Part shown: positions 6,895 through 14,626 of the stretch, piece by piece
How the letters are laid out: each line of letters starts with the position of its first letter
Position numbering within the stretch: the first letter of the stretch is position 1
Source: Campylobacteraceae bacterium
GTDB taxonomy: Bacteria > Campylobacterota > Campylobacteria > Campylobacterales > JALSKU01
Length of the DNA: 17,746 nt
Direction: 5' to 3'
Assembly (NCBI GenBank): GCA_015488975.1
Contig: WFMT01000310.1
Location: 1 to 17,746 of the forward strand
Made by a program: the position numbers and the translations under genes
Notes under the pieces: model-generated
The model's database searches: none
What the model was told of the DNA's origin: nothing
Seen by the model: only the letters and a program-made list of their open reading frames with translations

Positions 6895-7692
6895 ATGGCA
6901 AAAAAATGTCCTGAGTGTGACTGTCCCAAATGCCTTCCTGACTGGTTGGCCGCATTTGGTGATCTTATGTCGCTACTTTTAACATTTTTCGTTTTGCTTT
7001 TATCTATGTCAAGTATGAATGCAAAAAAAGTTCAAGAAGCCATCGGTTCTTTAGCTGGAGCATTAAGTGTGCTTGAAGGTGGTACAAAAATGGAAATGAG
7101 CAGAGAAAAGGTGGAGCTTTCAACTACTCCTCAAATGCAATTAAACAAAAGTAAATCCAAACAGTCCAATTTGATGCAGCAACTTCAAAGCACATTATCC
7201 GAAGTAAATGAAATGTTAAAAACTTCAGGTAGTCCGGACATAGTTTTAAAAGAGGCAGAAAAAGGTTTTTTATTGAGACTTCCGTCTGCTTTGCTTTTTA
7301 GTCCGGGCAATGCCAGAATTACAAATGATAATGCTATATTATTTTTAAAAAGGATAGCATTGATAATCGAAAAACTTCCCAGAAATATTACTATAAATGC
7401 TATTGGTTATACTGACAATCAGCCTCCACCCGCTAACAGTCCATACAAAGATAATTGGGAACTTTCAAATGCCAGAGGTGTGGCTGTGGTAAAAGAGTTG
7501 ATAAAAGATGGTGTAAATCCAAAAAGACTAATGTCATCAGGCAAAGCACAGTATAATCCAATTGCTTCAAATGCAACCAATGAAGGCAGGTTAAAAAATA
7601 GCAGAGTTGAATTATATTTCTTTTCAACAGGTATCAAAGGAGCAAATAAAGCTCAAAAAAGTATATTGGATATTTCAAAAAGTAAAAAGTAA
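6895..7692 (+). CDS. motB: flagellar stator subunit MotB, sodium-type PomB-like
   Basis: Anchors the stator to peptidoglycan and carries the ion-binding aspartate. In this 265-aa protein a short cytoplasmic N-terminus holds CPECDCPKC (residues 5-13). One membrane span (about 18-38) follows, with the ion-binding Asp23 in AAFGDLMSLLLTFFVLLLS, closely resembling PomB (Asp24). A plug/linker region (about 42-125) follows. Then comes an OmpA/MotB peptidoglycan-binding domain (about 130-245) with GYTDN (171-175), LSNARG (190-195) and NEGRLKNSRVEL (229-240). It starts 15 nt after motA with the site AAAGGTG. Four N-terminal cysteines are more than I would expect from related proteins. Confidence 0.96.
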   Translation: MAKKCPECDCPKCLPDWLAAFGDLMSLLLTFFVLLLSMSSMNAKKVQEAIGSLAGALSVLEGGTKMEMSREKVELSTTPQMQLNKSKSKQSNLMQQLQSTLSEVNEMLKTSGSPDIVLKEAEKGFLLRLPSALLFSPGNARITNDNAILFLKRIALIIEKLPRNITINAIGYTDNQPPPANSPYKDNWELSNARGVAVVKELIKDGVNPKRLMSSGKAQYNPIASNATNEGRLKNSRVELYFFSTGIKGANKAQKSILDISKSKK

Positions 7693-7717
7693 GTATATCA
7701 AAAAGGTGAAGCAGTAA

Positions 7718-8449
7718 GTGAAAAAAATTTTATTATTATTATTTAGTGTTGTATTGTTTGGTGCAAATGCAGCAACTATACCGACTGTCAACCTTTCTTT
7801 ATCTGCTCCAACAACCCCGGGACAATTAGTAAGTAGTTTAAATGTCTTAGTAGTGCTTACTATTTTGGTTTTAGCTCCGAGCATTGTCATGGTCATGACA
7901 AGTTTCATAAGATTAGTCGTTGTGTTTTCATTTTTAAGACAAGCTTTGGGAACACAGCAAATGCCACCATCACAGCTTATGGTTTCTTTAGCTTTGGTTT
8001 TAACTTTCTTTATCATGCAACCAGTCGGTGAAAAAGCATATAATACCGGTATAAAACCATATATTCAAAAAAAGATAGGATATCAAGAAGCATTTACAAA
8101 ATCCGTATTGCCGTTTAAATCATTTATGGTAAGAAATACAAGAGAAAAAGACTTGGCACTTTTTTTTAGAATTAGAAAACTCAAAAATCCAAAGAATATA
8201 GCAGATGTACCTTTGTTGATTGCAATTCCTGCTTTTATGATAAGTGAGCTTAAAACCGCTTTTGAGATAGGATTTCTTCTGTACATGCCATTTTTGGTTA
8301 TAGATATGGTGGTTAGTTCTGTTTTGATGAGTATGGGGATGATGATGCTACCTCCTGTCATGATATCTATGCCTTTTAAACTGTTGATTTTTGTCTTAGT
8401 TGATGGATGGAATCTTTTAGTGGGGAATTTAGTAGCAAGCTTTCATTGA
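7718..8449 (+). CDS. fliP: flagellar type III export gate protein FliP
   Basis: A core subunit of the FliP5-FliQ4-FliR1 export gate in the flagellar basal body. The 243 aa are the standard length. A cleavable signal peptide is evident (MKKILLLLFSVVLFGANA, cleavage near Ala18). It is followed by the family core: LVVLTILVLAPSIVMVMTSF (about 44-63), IRLVVVFSFLRQALGTQQMPP (64-84), a cytoplasmic loop, then VPLLIAIPAFMISELKTAFEIGF (about 164-186) and MGMMMLPPVMISMPFKLLIF. The start is GTG with AAAGGTG 8 nt upstream; the signal peptide directly after it supports this choice. It lies 25 nt after motB. In C. jejuni fliP is, from memory, also close to glmU, so the neighbourhood is old. Confidence 0.97.
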   Translation: MKKILLLLFSVVLFGANAATIPTVNLSLSAPTTPGQLVSSLNVLVVLTILVLAPSIVMVMTSFIRLVVVFSFLRQALGTQQMPPSQLMVSLALVLTFFIMQPVGEKAYNTGIKPYIQKKIGYQEAFTKSVLPFKSFMVRNTREKDLALFFRIRKLKNPKNIADVPLLIAIPAFMISELKTAFEIGFLLYMPFLVIDMVVSSVLMSMGMMMLPPVMISMPFKLLIFVLVDGWNLLVGNLVASFH

Positions 8450-8475
8450 AAGGGTGCTAAATAGGATGTATTTGA

Positions 8476-9594
8476 GTGGATTGTAAATATTTTGGCAAAT
8501 GTGGAAGCTGTGTTGTTTATAGCATTTCTTATAATGAACAAATATCAAGAAAAAAAAATAAAATAAAAGACCAATTTTCAGAGTTTTATACTGAGGATAT
8601 CGAAGTTTTTACTTCTAAAGATGCACATTTTAGAAATAGAGCAGAATTCAGAATATGGCACAATGAAGATAAAATTTCTTATGCAATGAATGGTTTTAAC
8701 AAAAAAGATATAGTGCTTATCAATGATTGTTTTATTGTGGAAAAAAAAATATTTACTCTCATGCCAAAAATATTAAATTTTTTACAAAACAATCTGATAT
8801 TGAAAGAAAAATTATTTACTATCGAGTTTTTATTAGGTGAAGATATCATAGTAACACTAATTTATCATAAAAAACTATCAAATGGTTGGAGAGATGAAGC
8901 TAAAAAGCTTGAAAAAGAGCTTGCCATACTTGTAATAGGAAGAAGCAGAAGAGAAAAAATTGTTCTCAGTAGTGATTTTATTTTCCAAGAGTTAAATATT
9001 TTAGATACCAGATATAAATATAAAATTTATGAAAATTCATTTTTACAACCAAATACTAAAGTAAATGAAAAAATGATATCTTGGGTAAAAATAAATTCAA
9101 AAAATTTTAAAAATGATTTATTGGAGCTTTATTGTGGGCATGGCAACTTTACAATACCATTAAGTCAAAATTTTGAAAAAGTATTGGCTACTGAGATTTC
9201 TAAAAAATCAATAAAAGCTGCTAAAGAGAATTGTTTATTAAATGATATAAAAAACATAACTTTTGCAAGATTGTCTGCTGATGAATTAGTCTCAGCATTA
9301 AAAAATGAAAGAATTTTTAAAAGATTGGAAGGAGTTAAGTTAAAAGAATATGATTTCTCAACGATTTTTGTAGATCCTCCAAGGGCAGGAATCGATAAAG
9401 AGAGTATAAAATTTATAAGTAATTTTAATAATATTATTTATATATCATGCAATCCTGAGACTTTAAAAAGGGATATTTGCAAACTTTTTGAAACTCACAG
9501 TATAAAAAAATTTGCTATTTTTGATCAATTTGTTTACACAAATCATTTAGAATGCGGTATAATTTTAAAAAAAAGGATAAGAGATGGAGTGTGA
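8476..9594 (+). CDS. trmA: tRNA (uracil-54,C5)-methyltransferase TrmA
   Basis: Uses S-adenosylmethionine to make ribothymidine at position 54 of the T loop. The 372-aa protein aligns over its length with E. coli TrmA: RNRAEFRIWH (53-62), LIYHKKLSNGWRDEA, the SAM motif LLELYCGHGNF, VLATEISKKS, IFVDPPRAG, the nucleophile Cys in YISCNPETL, and DQFVYTNHLECG near the end. Unlike E. coli TrmA it opens with CKYFGKCGSC (Cys3, Cys9, Cys12) and keeps a Cys at residue 85, the pattern of the Fe-S cluster in RlmD/RumA relatives. The GTG start is 26 nt after fliP with AGGAT upstream; starting later would lose the Cys motif. It overlaps the next gene by 11 nt. Confidence 0.94.
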   Translation: MDCKYFGKCGSCVVYSISYNEQISRKKNKIKDQFSEFYTEDIEVFTSKDAHFRNRAEFRIWHNEDKISYAMNGFNKKDIVLINDCFIVEKKIFTLMPKILNFLQNNLILKEKLFTIEFLLGEDIIVTLIYHKKLSNGWRDEAKKLEKELAILVIGRSRREKIVLSSDFIFQELNILDTRYKYKIYENSFLQPNTKVNEKMISWVKINSKNFKNDLLELYCGHGNFTIPLSQNFEKVLATEISKKSIKAAKENCLLNDIKNITFARLSADELVSALKNERIFKRLEGVKLKEYDFSTIFVDPPRAGIDKESIKFISNFNNIIYISCNPETLKRDICKLFETHSIKKFAIFDQFVYTNHLECGIILKKRIRDGV

Positions 9595-10015
9595 ATTTCC
9601 AACTGTTAATGAAAAAAATGATGAAATTATTAAAATACTAAAAGAGACAAAAACTATAGCAGTCATAGGGCTTTCTCCAAATATACAAAAAGACAGCTAT
9701 AAAGTAGCAAGGTATATGCAATCAGCAGGCTACAAGATTATACCTGTATATCCAAAAGATGAGAAGATTTTGGGTGAAAAAGTTTATAGATCACTAAGTG
9801 ATATAAAAGAAAAAGTTGATTTAGTGGATATGTTTAGAAAGCCTGCTATTGCAGATGAGATAGTAGATGAGATAAAAAAAAGAAATGATGTAAAAGTTTT
9901 ATGGCTTCAACAAGGCATAGTAAATAATGAAGCGGCAAAAAGGGCTAAAGATTTGGGTTTGGATGTTGTGCAAAATAAATGTATTATGGTTGAGCATAAG
10001 ATGAATTTATCATAA
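9584..10015 (+). CDS. CoA-binding-domain protein (YccU-like)
   Basis: A small single-domain Rossmann-fold protein of the CoA_binding_2 family, 143 aa. Visible features are KTIAVIGLSPNIQKDSYKVARYMQSAGY (about 23-50), KIIPVYP (51-57), DLVDMFRKP (about 78-86) and the closing KCIMVEH. This fold binds CoA or related nucleotides; the physiological role of the stand-alone proteins is poorly known. The ATG lies inside the trmA 3' end (11-nt overlap, preceded by AAGGATAAGAG), so translation is coupled. In C. jejuni a homologue sits, as I recall, next to ilvA and trmA too. No enzyme activity is claimed. Confidence 0.9.
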   Translation: MECEFPTVNEKNDEIIKILKETKTIAVIGLSPNIQKDSYKVARYMQSAGYKIIPVYPKDEKILGEKVYRSLSDIKEKVDLVDMFRKPAIADEIVDEIKKRNDVKVLWLQQGIVNNEAAKRAKDLGLDVVQNKCIMVEHKMNLS

Positions 10016-10037
10016 GTTAAAATAATTAAGGAAAAAA

Positions 10038-11249
10038 ATGATCCCTATAAGTGAGATAATAAAAGCAAAAAAAAAGATAAATGGAGTTGTCAATAAAACT
10101 CCTTTTGCTTATGCTCCACTCTTGGCGCAAAGAGTCGAAGCGGAAGTATTTTTAAAAAAAGAGAATTTACAAATAACAGGTGCTTACAAGATAAGAGGTG
10201 CATACAATAAAATATCATCTCTAAGCAAAGAAGAAAAGAAAAAAGGTGTTATAGCTGCTAGTGCAGGCAATCATGCCCAAGGTGTTGCATATAGTGCTAA
10301 AGTTTTTGGAGTTCCCTCTACTATAATCATGCCTGAAGCAACTCCACTTTTAAAAGTTGTAGGAACGAAAGCTTTGGGAGCTGAGGTAATATTAAAGGGC
10401 GAGAATTATGATGAAGCTTATGAATTTGCTATGACTTTTGCAAAAGAAAATTCTCTTACTTTTATACATCCTTTCAAGGATGATAAGATTATAGCCGGAC
10501 AGGGGACTGTTGCACTGGAGATGTATGATGAAATAGATGATTTAGATATGATCTTGGTACCTATAGGAGGAGGAGGGCTTATCAGCGGAGTAGCTTCTGC
10601 AATCAAACAGCTTGATCCTCGCATAAAAGTTATAGGAGTTACAGCCAAAGGTGCTCCGGCAATGTATGAGTCGTTTAAAGAGAAAAAAGTTATAAGCACA
10701 AAAGATGTTAGAACTATAGCTGATGGTATCGCAGTAAGAGATGCAAACCAAAAGAATTTAGATATTATTTTAGAGTGTGTTGACGATATTGTTCAAGTTG
10801 ATGACGAAGAGATAGCTAATGCAGTTTTATTTTTGCTTGAAAAACAAAAGATAGTTGCTGAGGGGGCAGGGAGTGTTGGAGTCGCGGCACTTTTGCATAA
10901 TAAAATTGATTTTGATAAAAAAGATAAAATAGGTGTTATTATAAGTGGCGGAAACATAGATGTGGGAATGCTCTCTGTTATCATAGAAAAAGGACAGATA
11001 AAGGCTCACAGAAAAATGAAACTTTTTATAACTCTCATAGACAAACCAGGAGCCTTAAGAGTTCTTACGGATATATTTGAAGAATTGAATGCAAATATTA
11101 TCCAGATCGACTATGACAGGACTTCCACAACCCTGTCTTACGGAGATGCCAATGTGACAATAGCACTTGAGACGAAAGGAAAAGAACATCAAGAAGACAT
11201 AAGAACTACTCTAAAAGAGCAAGGATACAGATTTCACGAAGAGTTTTAA
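10038..11249 (+). CDS. ilvA: threonine ammonia-lyase (threonine deaminase), medium form with ACT domain
   Basis: A PLP enzyme that deaminates threonine to 2-oxobutanoate, the first step towards isoleucine. The 403 aa split into a fold-type II catalytic domain (about 1-320) and one C-terminal ACT domain (about 328-403, KLFITLIDKPGALRVLTDIF). The PLP lysine is Lys51 in TGAYKIRGAYN; SAGNHAQGVAY (75-85) and the phosphate-binding glycine loop PIGGGGLISG (175-184) are clear. A single ACT domain is characteristic of the medium form and suggests control by an amino acid, though which one cannot be told here. The ATG follows AAGGAAA. It is the last gene of the plus-strand operon and is followed by a strong stem-loop. 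Confidence 0.96.
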   Translation: MIPISEIIKAKKKINGVVNKTPFAYAPLLAQRVEAEVFLKKENLQITGAYKIRGAYNKISSLSKEEKKKGVIAASAGNHAQGVAYSAKVFGVPSTIIMPEATPLLKVVGTKALGAEVILKGENYDEAYEFAMTFAKENSLTFIHPFKDDKIIAGQGTVALEMYDEIDDLDMILVPIGGGGLISGVASAIKQLDPRIKVIGVTAKGAPAMYESFKEKKVISTKDVRTIADGIAVRDANQKNLDIILECVDDIVQVDDEEIANAVLFLLEKQKIVAEGAGSVGVAALLHNKIDFDKKDKIGVIISGGNIDVGMLSVIIEKGQIKAHRKMKLFITLIDKPGALRVLTDIFEELNANIIQIDYDRTSTTLSYGDANVTIALETKGKEHQEDIRTTLKEQGYRFHEEF

Positions 11250-11251
11250 TT

Positions 11252-11291
11252 TTTATCCTATTTTTAATTTGGATTTTAAAAATAGGATAAA
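11252..11291. terminator. bidirectional stem-loop between convergent ilvA and thrC
   Basis: A perfect 16-bp inverted repeat, arms TTTATCCTATTTTTAA (11252-11267) and TTAAAAATAGGATAAA (11276-11291), encloses an 8-nt loop. It starts 2 nt after the ilvA stop and ends 10 nt before the thrC stop, where a two-way transcription stop is expected. The T-tracts lie inside the arms rather than after them, and the stem is AT-rich apart from ATCC/GGAT. Confidence 0.8.
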
Positions 11292-11301
11292 TCCAATAAT
11301 T

Positions 11302-12786
11302 TTAATAGTTTTCCAAAAACTTGAATATTTCTTCTTGCAAATCTTTTTTATCTATAACTGTTTTATGAATAATTTCAGCTTTAAAAAGATTTATAACTGA
11401 ACTTGGTATATTTGCATTCATGATTTCAGATATATTTTCAAGTGCATCTATGTCGGTAAATTTTTTATTATATTCACAACTTATAGCATTCATAACAGCA
11501 GGTGCAAATTTTGTCCACTCGGCAGTAGAGCAGATAACAGTTTTTCTTCTTGAACATTTTATATCATCATAAGCTTTTATGCAAGTTGCAGTATGAGGAT
11601 CCATCAAATAGTTTTTTACAGAATATTCGGATATGTAGTGTTTTGTTTCTGAATCACTACAAAAATAACCTCTAAAATCTTTTTGCAAAGCCGTATGTTC
11701 ATCTTTTGTGAGCTTATAATATCTTTTTTTGTTTAAATCATCCATCAACTCTTTACATCTTTTTGCACCAAATTTATCATACAATACTCTCTCAACATTT
11801 GATGAAATGAGTATATCCATAGCAGGCGAAATTGTTTTTATGAGAGTCTTGTCTCTAATATCATAAACCCCCGTATTTATAAGTTCGCTTAGTACATTAT
11901 TGCTATTGGCTGATATAAGAATTTTTCTTATTTGAATCCCCATTTTTTTTGCATAATATGCACCCAAAGCATCTCCGAAGTTACCGCTTGGAACGGCAAT
12001 GTATATCTCATCGCCATTTTTTATCTCTTTGTTTTTTACAAGTTGTATGTATGAATTTATATGATATATGATTTGAAAAATAATTCTGCCAAAATTAACT
12101 GAATTTGCCGCACTTAGATTCATATCTTTTTTACCTAATTCATGTTGAAAAGATTCCGAAGCAAGAAGTGATTTCAAGGCATTTTGAGCATCATCGAAGT
12201 TGCCTTTAATACCGATAACTTTTAAATTATCTCCTTTTTGAGTAACCATTTGCAACTTCTGAACATCGCTGGTGCCACCTTCAGGATAAATACATACTAC
12301 TTTGATATTTTCTTTGTTTGCAAAACTATTTAGAGTCGCAGGTCCTGTATCTCCGCTTGTTGCAGCCAATATTAGGTAGGTTTTTTGTTCATTTTTGGCA
12401 ATTTGAGATAGGATATATCCAAAGGGTTGAAGTGCCATATCTTTAAAAGCTCTTGTAGGACCGTGATAAAGCTCATTTATAAATAGCATATCTTCGATTT
12501 TTTTAAGTGGTACAGGGTTATCTTTATCGTCAAAATTATCATATAGAGAAATTGCTTGTTTGATAATATCTTTATCAATATCTAATTCAAACAAGTCTAA
12601 TATTTTTAAACATAACTCTTTATATGAAAGATCGACACTTTCATCAATAAATTTTTTGTCTAATTGAGGTAAAAATTCAGGTACATAAAGTCCTCCAAAG
12701 CTTGCAATAGGGCTTTTTATAGCTTCAGAAAAAGTTGTTTTTAATTGTTTTTTGCCATCATTTCCTCTTGTCTGTATAAAATACAT
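11302..12786 (-). CDS. thrC: threonine synthase
   Basis: A PLP enzyme that converts O-phosphohomoserine to threonine. The 494-aa length fits the long class. Motifs are FIQTRG (3-8), SFGGLYVPE (29-37), ELYHGPTRAFKDMALQPFG (105-123, PLP Lys115), LAATSGDTGPA, and VPSGNFGDALGA, which binds the cofactor phosphate. The ATG is preceded by AAAAGG. It lies 25 nt after argB as the last gene of the minus-strand run from nadE, and faces ilvA, whose enzyme consumes threonine, across the shared stem-loop. In C. jejuni thrC also lies, from memory, just after lpxK; here argB sits between them. Confidence 0.96.
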   Translation of the reverse strand: MYFIQTRGNDGKKQLKTTFSEAIKSPIASFGGLYVPEFLPQLDKKFIDESVDLSYKELCLKILDLFELDIDKDIIKQAISLYDNFDDKDNPVPLKKIEDMLFINELYHGPTRAFKDMALQPFGYILSQIAKNEQKTYLILAATSGDTGPATLNSFANKENIKVVCIYPEGGTSDVQKLQMVTQKGDNLKVIGIKGNFDDAQNALKSLLASESFQHELGKKDMNLSAANSVNFGRIIFQIIYHINSYIQLVKNKEIKNGDEIYIAVPSGNFGDALGAYYAKKMGIQIRKILISANSNNVLSELINTGVYDIRDKTLIKTISPAMDILISSNVERVLYDKFGAKRCKELMDDLNKKRYYKLTKDEHTALQKDFRGYFCSDSETKHYISEYSVKNYLMDPHTATCIKAYDDIKCSRRKTVICSTAEWTKFAPAVMNAISCEYNKKFTDIDALENISEIMNANIPSSVINLFKAEIIHKTVIDKKDLQEEIFKFLENY

Positions 12787-12811
12787 TTGCTTTTACCTTT
12801 TATATTTTGAT

Positions 12812-13660
12812 TTATTTTATAACTGTACCAATACCGTCACTTGTGAATATTTCAAGCAGTATTGAATGCTCAATTCTGCCATCAATAATATGAGCTTTTT
12901 TACATCCCATATTTATTGCTTCCAAGCAAGCCTCAACCTTAGGGAGCATTCCCCCGTTGATTACATTATTTTCTATAAGAGTTTTAATCTCTTTATGATT
13001 TAAAGTAGAGAGTAATTCGCTATCTTCATCTAATACACCCGGGGTATCTGTCATAAATATAATTTTTTCAGCTTTTATCGTTCCTGCGATTTTGCTTGCT
13101 ACTAAATCAGCATTTATATTTAACCCAATTCCGTCAATATCTTCCGTAGCAGCAATAGGTGCAACCACTGGAACGAAGTTTTCGTTAATCAACTTTTCAA
13201 TAACTTGCGAATTGATTTTTTGTATATTTCCAACTAGACCGTATTTTCCATTATCCTTTGGAGTTGCTATGAAGAAGTTTGCATCTTTGCCTGTAATACC
13301 TATGGCTTTTGTTCCGTATCTATTGAATCTTGTGGTGATTTCTTTGTTAATGTTTCCGCTTAGTACCATTTCTATTATCTCGATACTTTCTTTTGTAGTA
13401 ACTCTTAATCCGTCAACAAATTCACTATCTATTTGTAATTTATCAAGTAAAGATGTTATCTTTTTACCTCCGCCATGAACAACAACAAGCTTTATACCTA
13501 CAAGATTAAATAATGCAATATCTTGTGCAAATTTATCTTTTAAGTCATCATTGATTTGAGCTGCACCACCATATTTAATAACAAAAGTTTTTCCTGCATA
13601 TTTTCTTATATAAGGCAATGCATCTAAAAGTATTTGAGCTTTTTCGATTCTTGTTTTCAC
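12812..13660 (-). CDS. argB: acetylglutamate kinase
   Basis: Phosphorylates N-acetylglutamate in arginine synthesis. The 282-aa amino-acid-kinase-fold protein shows FVIKYGGAAQ (26-35), VVHGGGKKI (60-68, the nucleotide/phosphate glycine loop), DGLRVT (83-88, substrate Arg86) and a C-terminal DGRIEHSILLEIF. About 24 residues precede the first strand and include ALPYIRKYAGKT. This N-terminal helix is characteristic of hexameric, arginine-inhibited kinases and is missing from the E. coli type, so feedback inhibition by arginine is likely. The start is GTG with AAAGGTG 5-6 nt upstream. It lies 30 nt downstream of lpxK; no functional link to its neighbours is apparent. Confidence 0.96.
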   Translation of the reverse strand: MKTRIEKAQILLDALPYIRKYAGKTFVIKYGGAAQINDDLKDKFAQDIALFNLVGIKLVVVHGGGKKITSLLDKLQIDSEFVDGLRVTTKESIEIIEMVLSGNINKEITTRFNRYGTKAIGITGKDANFFIATPKDNGKYGLVGNIQKINSQVIEKLINENFVPVVAPIAATEDIDGIGLNINADLVASKIAGTIKAEKIIFMTDTPGVLDEDSELLSTLNHKEIKTLIENNVINGGMLPKVEACLEAINMGCKKAHIIDGRIEHSILLEIFTSDGIGTVIK

Positions 13661-13690
13661 GATAGCACCTTTATAAATTTAAGAGATATT

Positions 13691-14626
13691 TTACTTAATT
13701 TTACCAAAATTATCTATAAATTCATCTATATTTTCTAAGATATATGGTTTTATCATAATATGAAGATTTAATATAGATAAATTAAATTTAAAATTTTCCA
13801 TTTTAACTGCATCTTTTGTAGTTGTCAATATTGAAGTTGCTCCGTACTTTTTTATAAGATTTAATAATTCAATTTTATTGAAATTATAATGATCTTTAAA
13901 ATATATCTTCTTTATGATGCCTTTTTTAGGTAGATATTTATCTAATCTTTCAGGCTTGGATATAGCTGTTATAAGTATCATTTTATCTGTTTTATTTGTA
14001 ATTTTCACTTCTCTTTGAAAGTCGATATCTTCTGTGGCGATTATATTTGCCTTTTTGTAAAAACTCTTTGGTTCTCTATATGGACCGCTTGGAATACAAA
14101 AAGTGTTTTGATAATTTTTAAAAGGCTTTAGAAGGATATCAAATTTATCAATTTCACTATGATGAAAAGCATCATCTAAAAATATAGCTTTTACATTTTT
14201 ATTTTTTGCAAACTTTATAGCTTCGATTCTGTTAATAGATACAATGATGATAGCCATAGGCAAACTCTTCGCATACAACATTGCTTCATCGCCACACTCT
14301 TGGACTGTACATTTTATATTGCCAAATTCACTAACAATTATCATATTTTTTGATTTTCTGTTATAACCTCTTAATATGATAGCTATATTTGATCTGTTTT
14401 TACATAGCGATATAAGAAAAGGTGTTTTTCCGTTTCCGCCAATACTAAGGTTGCCAACACTGATAATAGGTAGATCAAAAGAAATCTTTTTTTTTGTTAT
14501 TCTCTTTGCTACGACTATAAGGCAGTATATAAGAGTGAAAGGAAGCAGAAAAAAACTAACTAATCTTTGCGATAATTTCTTTGGATAGAAAAGATACTCC
14601 TCTACCCAAAAAAATACTCTGTTCAT
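13691..14626 (-). CDS. lpxK: tetraacyldisaccharide 4'-kinase (lipid A synthesis)
   Basis: Adds the 4'-phosphate to the lipid A disaccharide at the inner membrane. I chose the ATG at 14626 (311 aa, MNRVFFWVEEY) because it overlaps the preceding stop as ATGA and matches the usual start of the family. The reading frame stays open to a TTG at 14662, giving 323 aa and a 40-nt overlap, which I think less likely. In the chosen numbering an N-terminal membrane helix spans about 22-39, the Walker A GNLSIGGNGKTP is at 58-69, GDEAMLYA at about 112-119, and the acid/His motif LDDAFHHSEI at 150-159. This gene implies a conventional lipid A. Confidence 0.94.
   Translation of the reverse strand: MNRVFFWVEEYLFYPKKLSQRLVSFFLLPFTLIYCLIVVAKRITKKKISFDLPIISVGNLSIGGNGKTPFLISLCKNRSNIAIILRGYNRKSKNMIIVSEFGNIKCTVQECGDEAMLYAKSLPMAIIIVSINRIEAIKFAKNKNVKAIFLDDAFHHSEIDKFDILLKPFKNYQNTFCIPSGPYREPKSFYKKANIIATEDIDFQREVKITNKTDKMILITAISKPERLDKYLPKKGIIKKIYFKDHYNFNKIELLNLIKKYGATSILTTTKDAVKMENFKFNLSILNLHIMIKPYILENIDEFIDNFGKIK

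Noticed and set aside
7675..8016. Antisense 113-aa frame across motB end and fliP start
   Set aside because: Overlaps two well-supported genes on the opposite strand and has no domain signature.
13092..13478. Antisense 128-aa open frame inside argB
   Set aside because: Shadow of argB; no independent evidence of coding.
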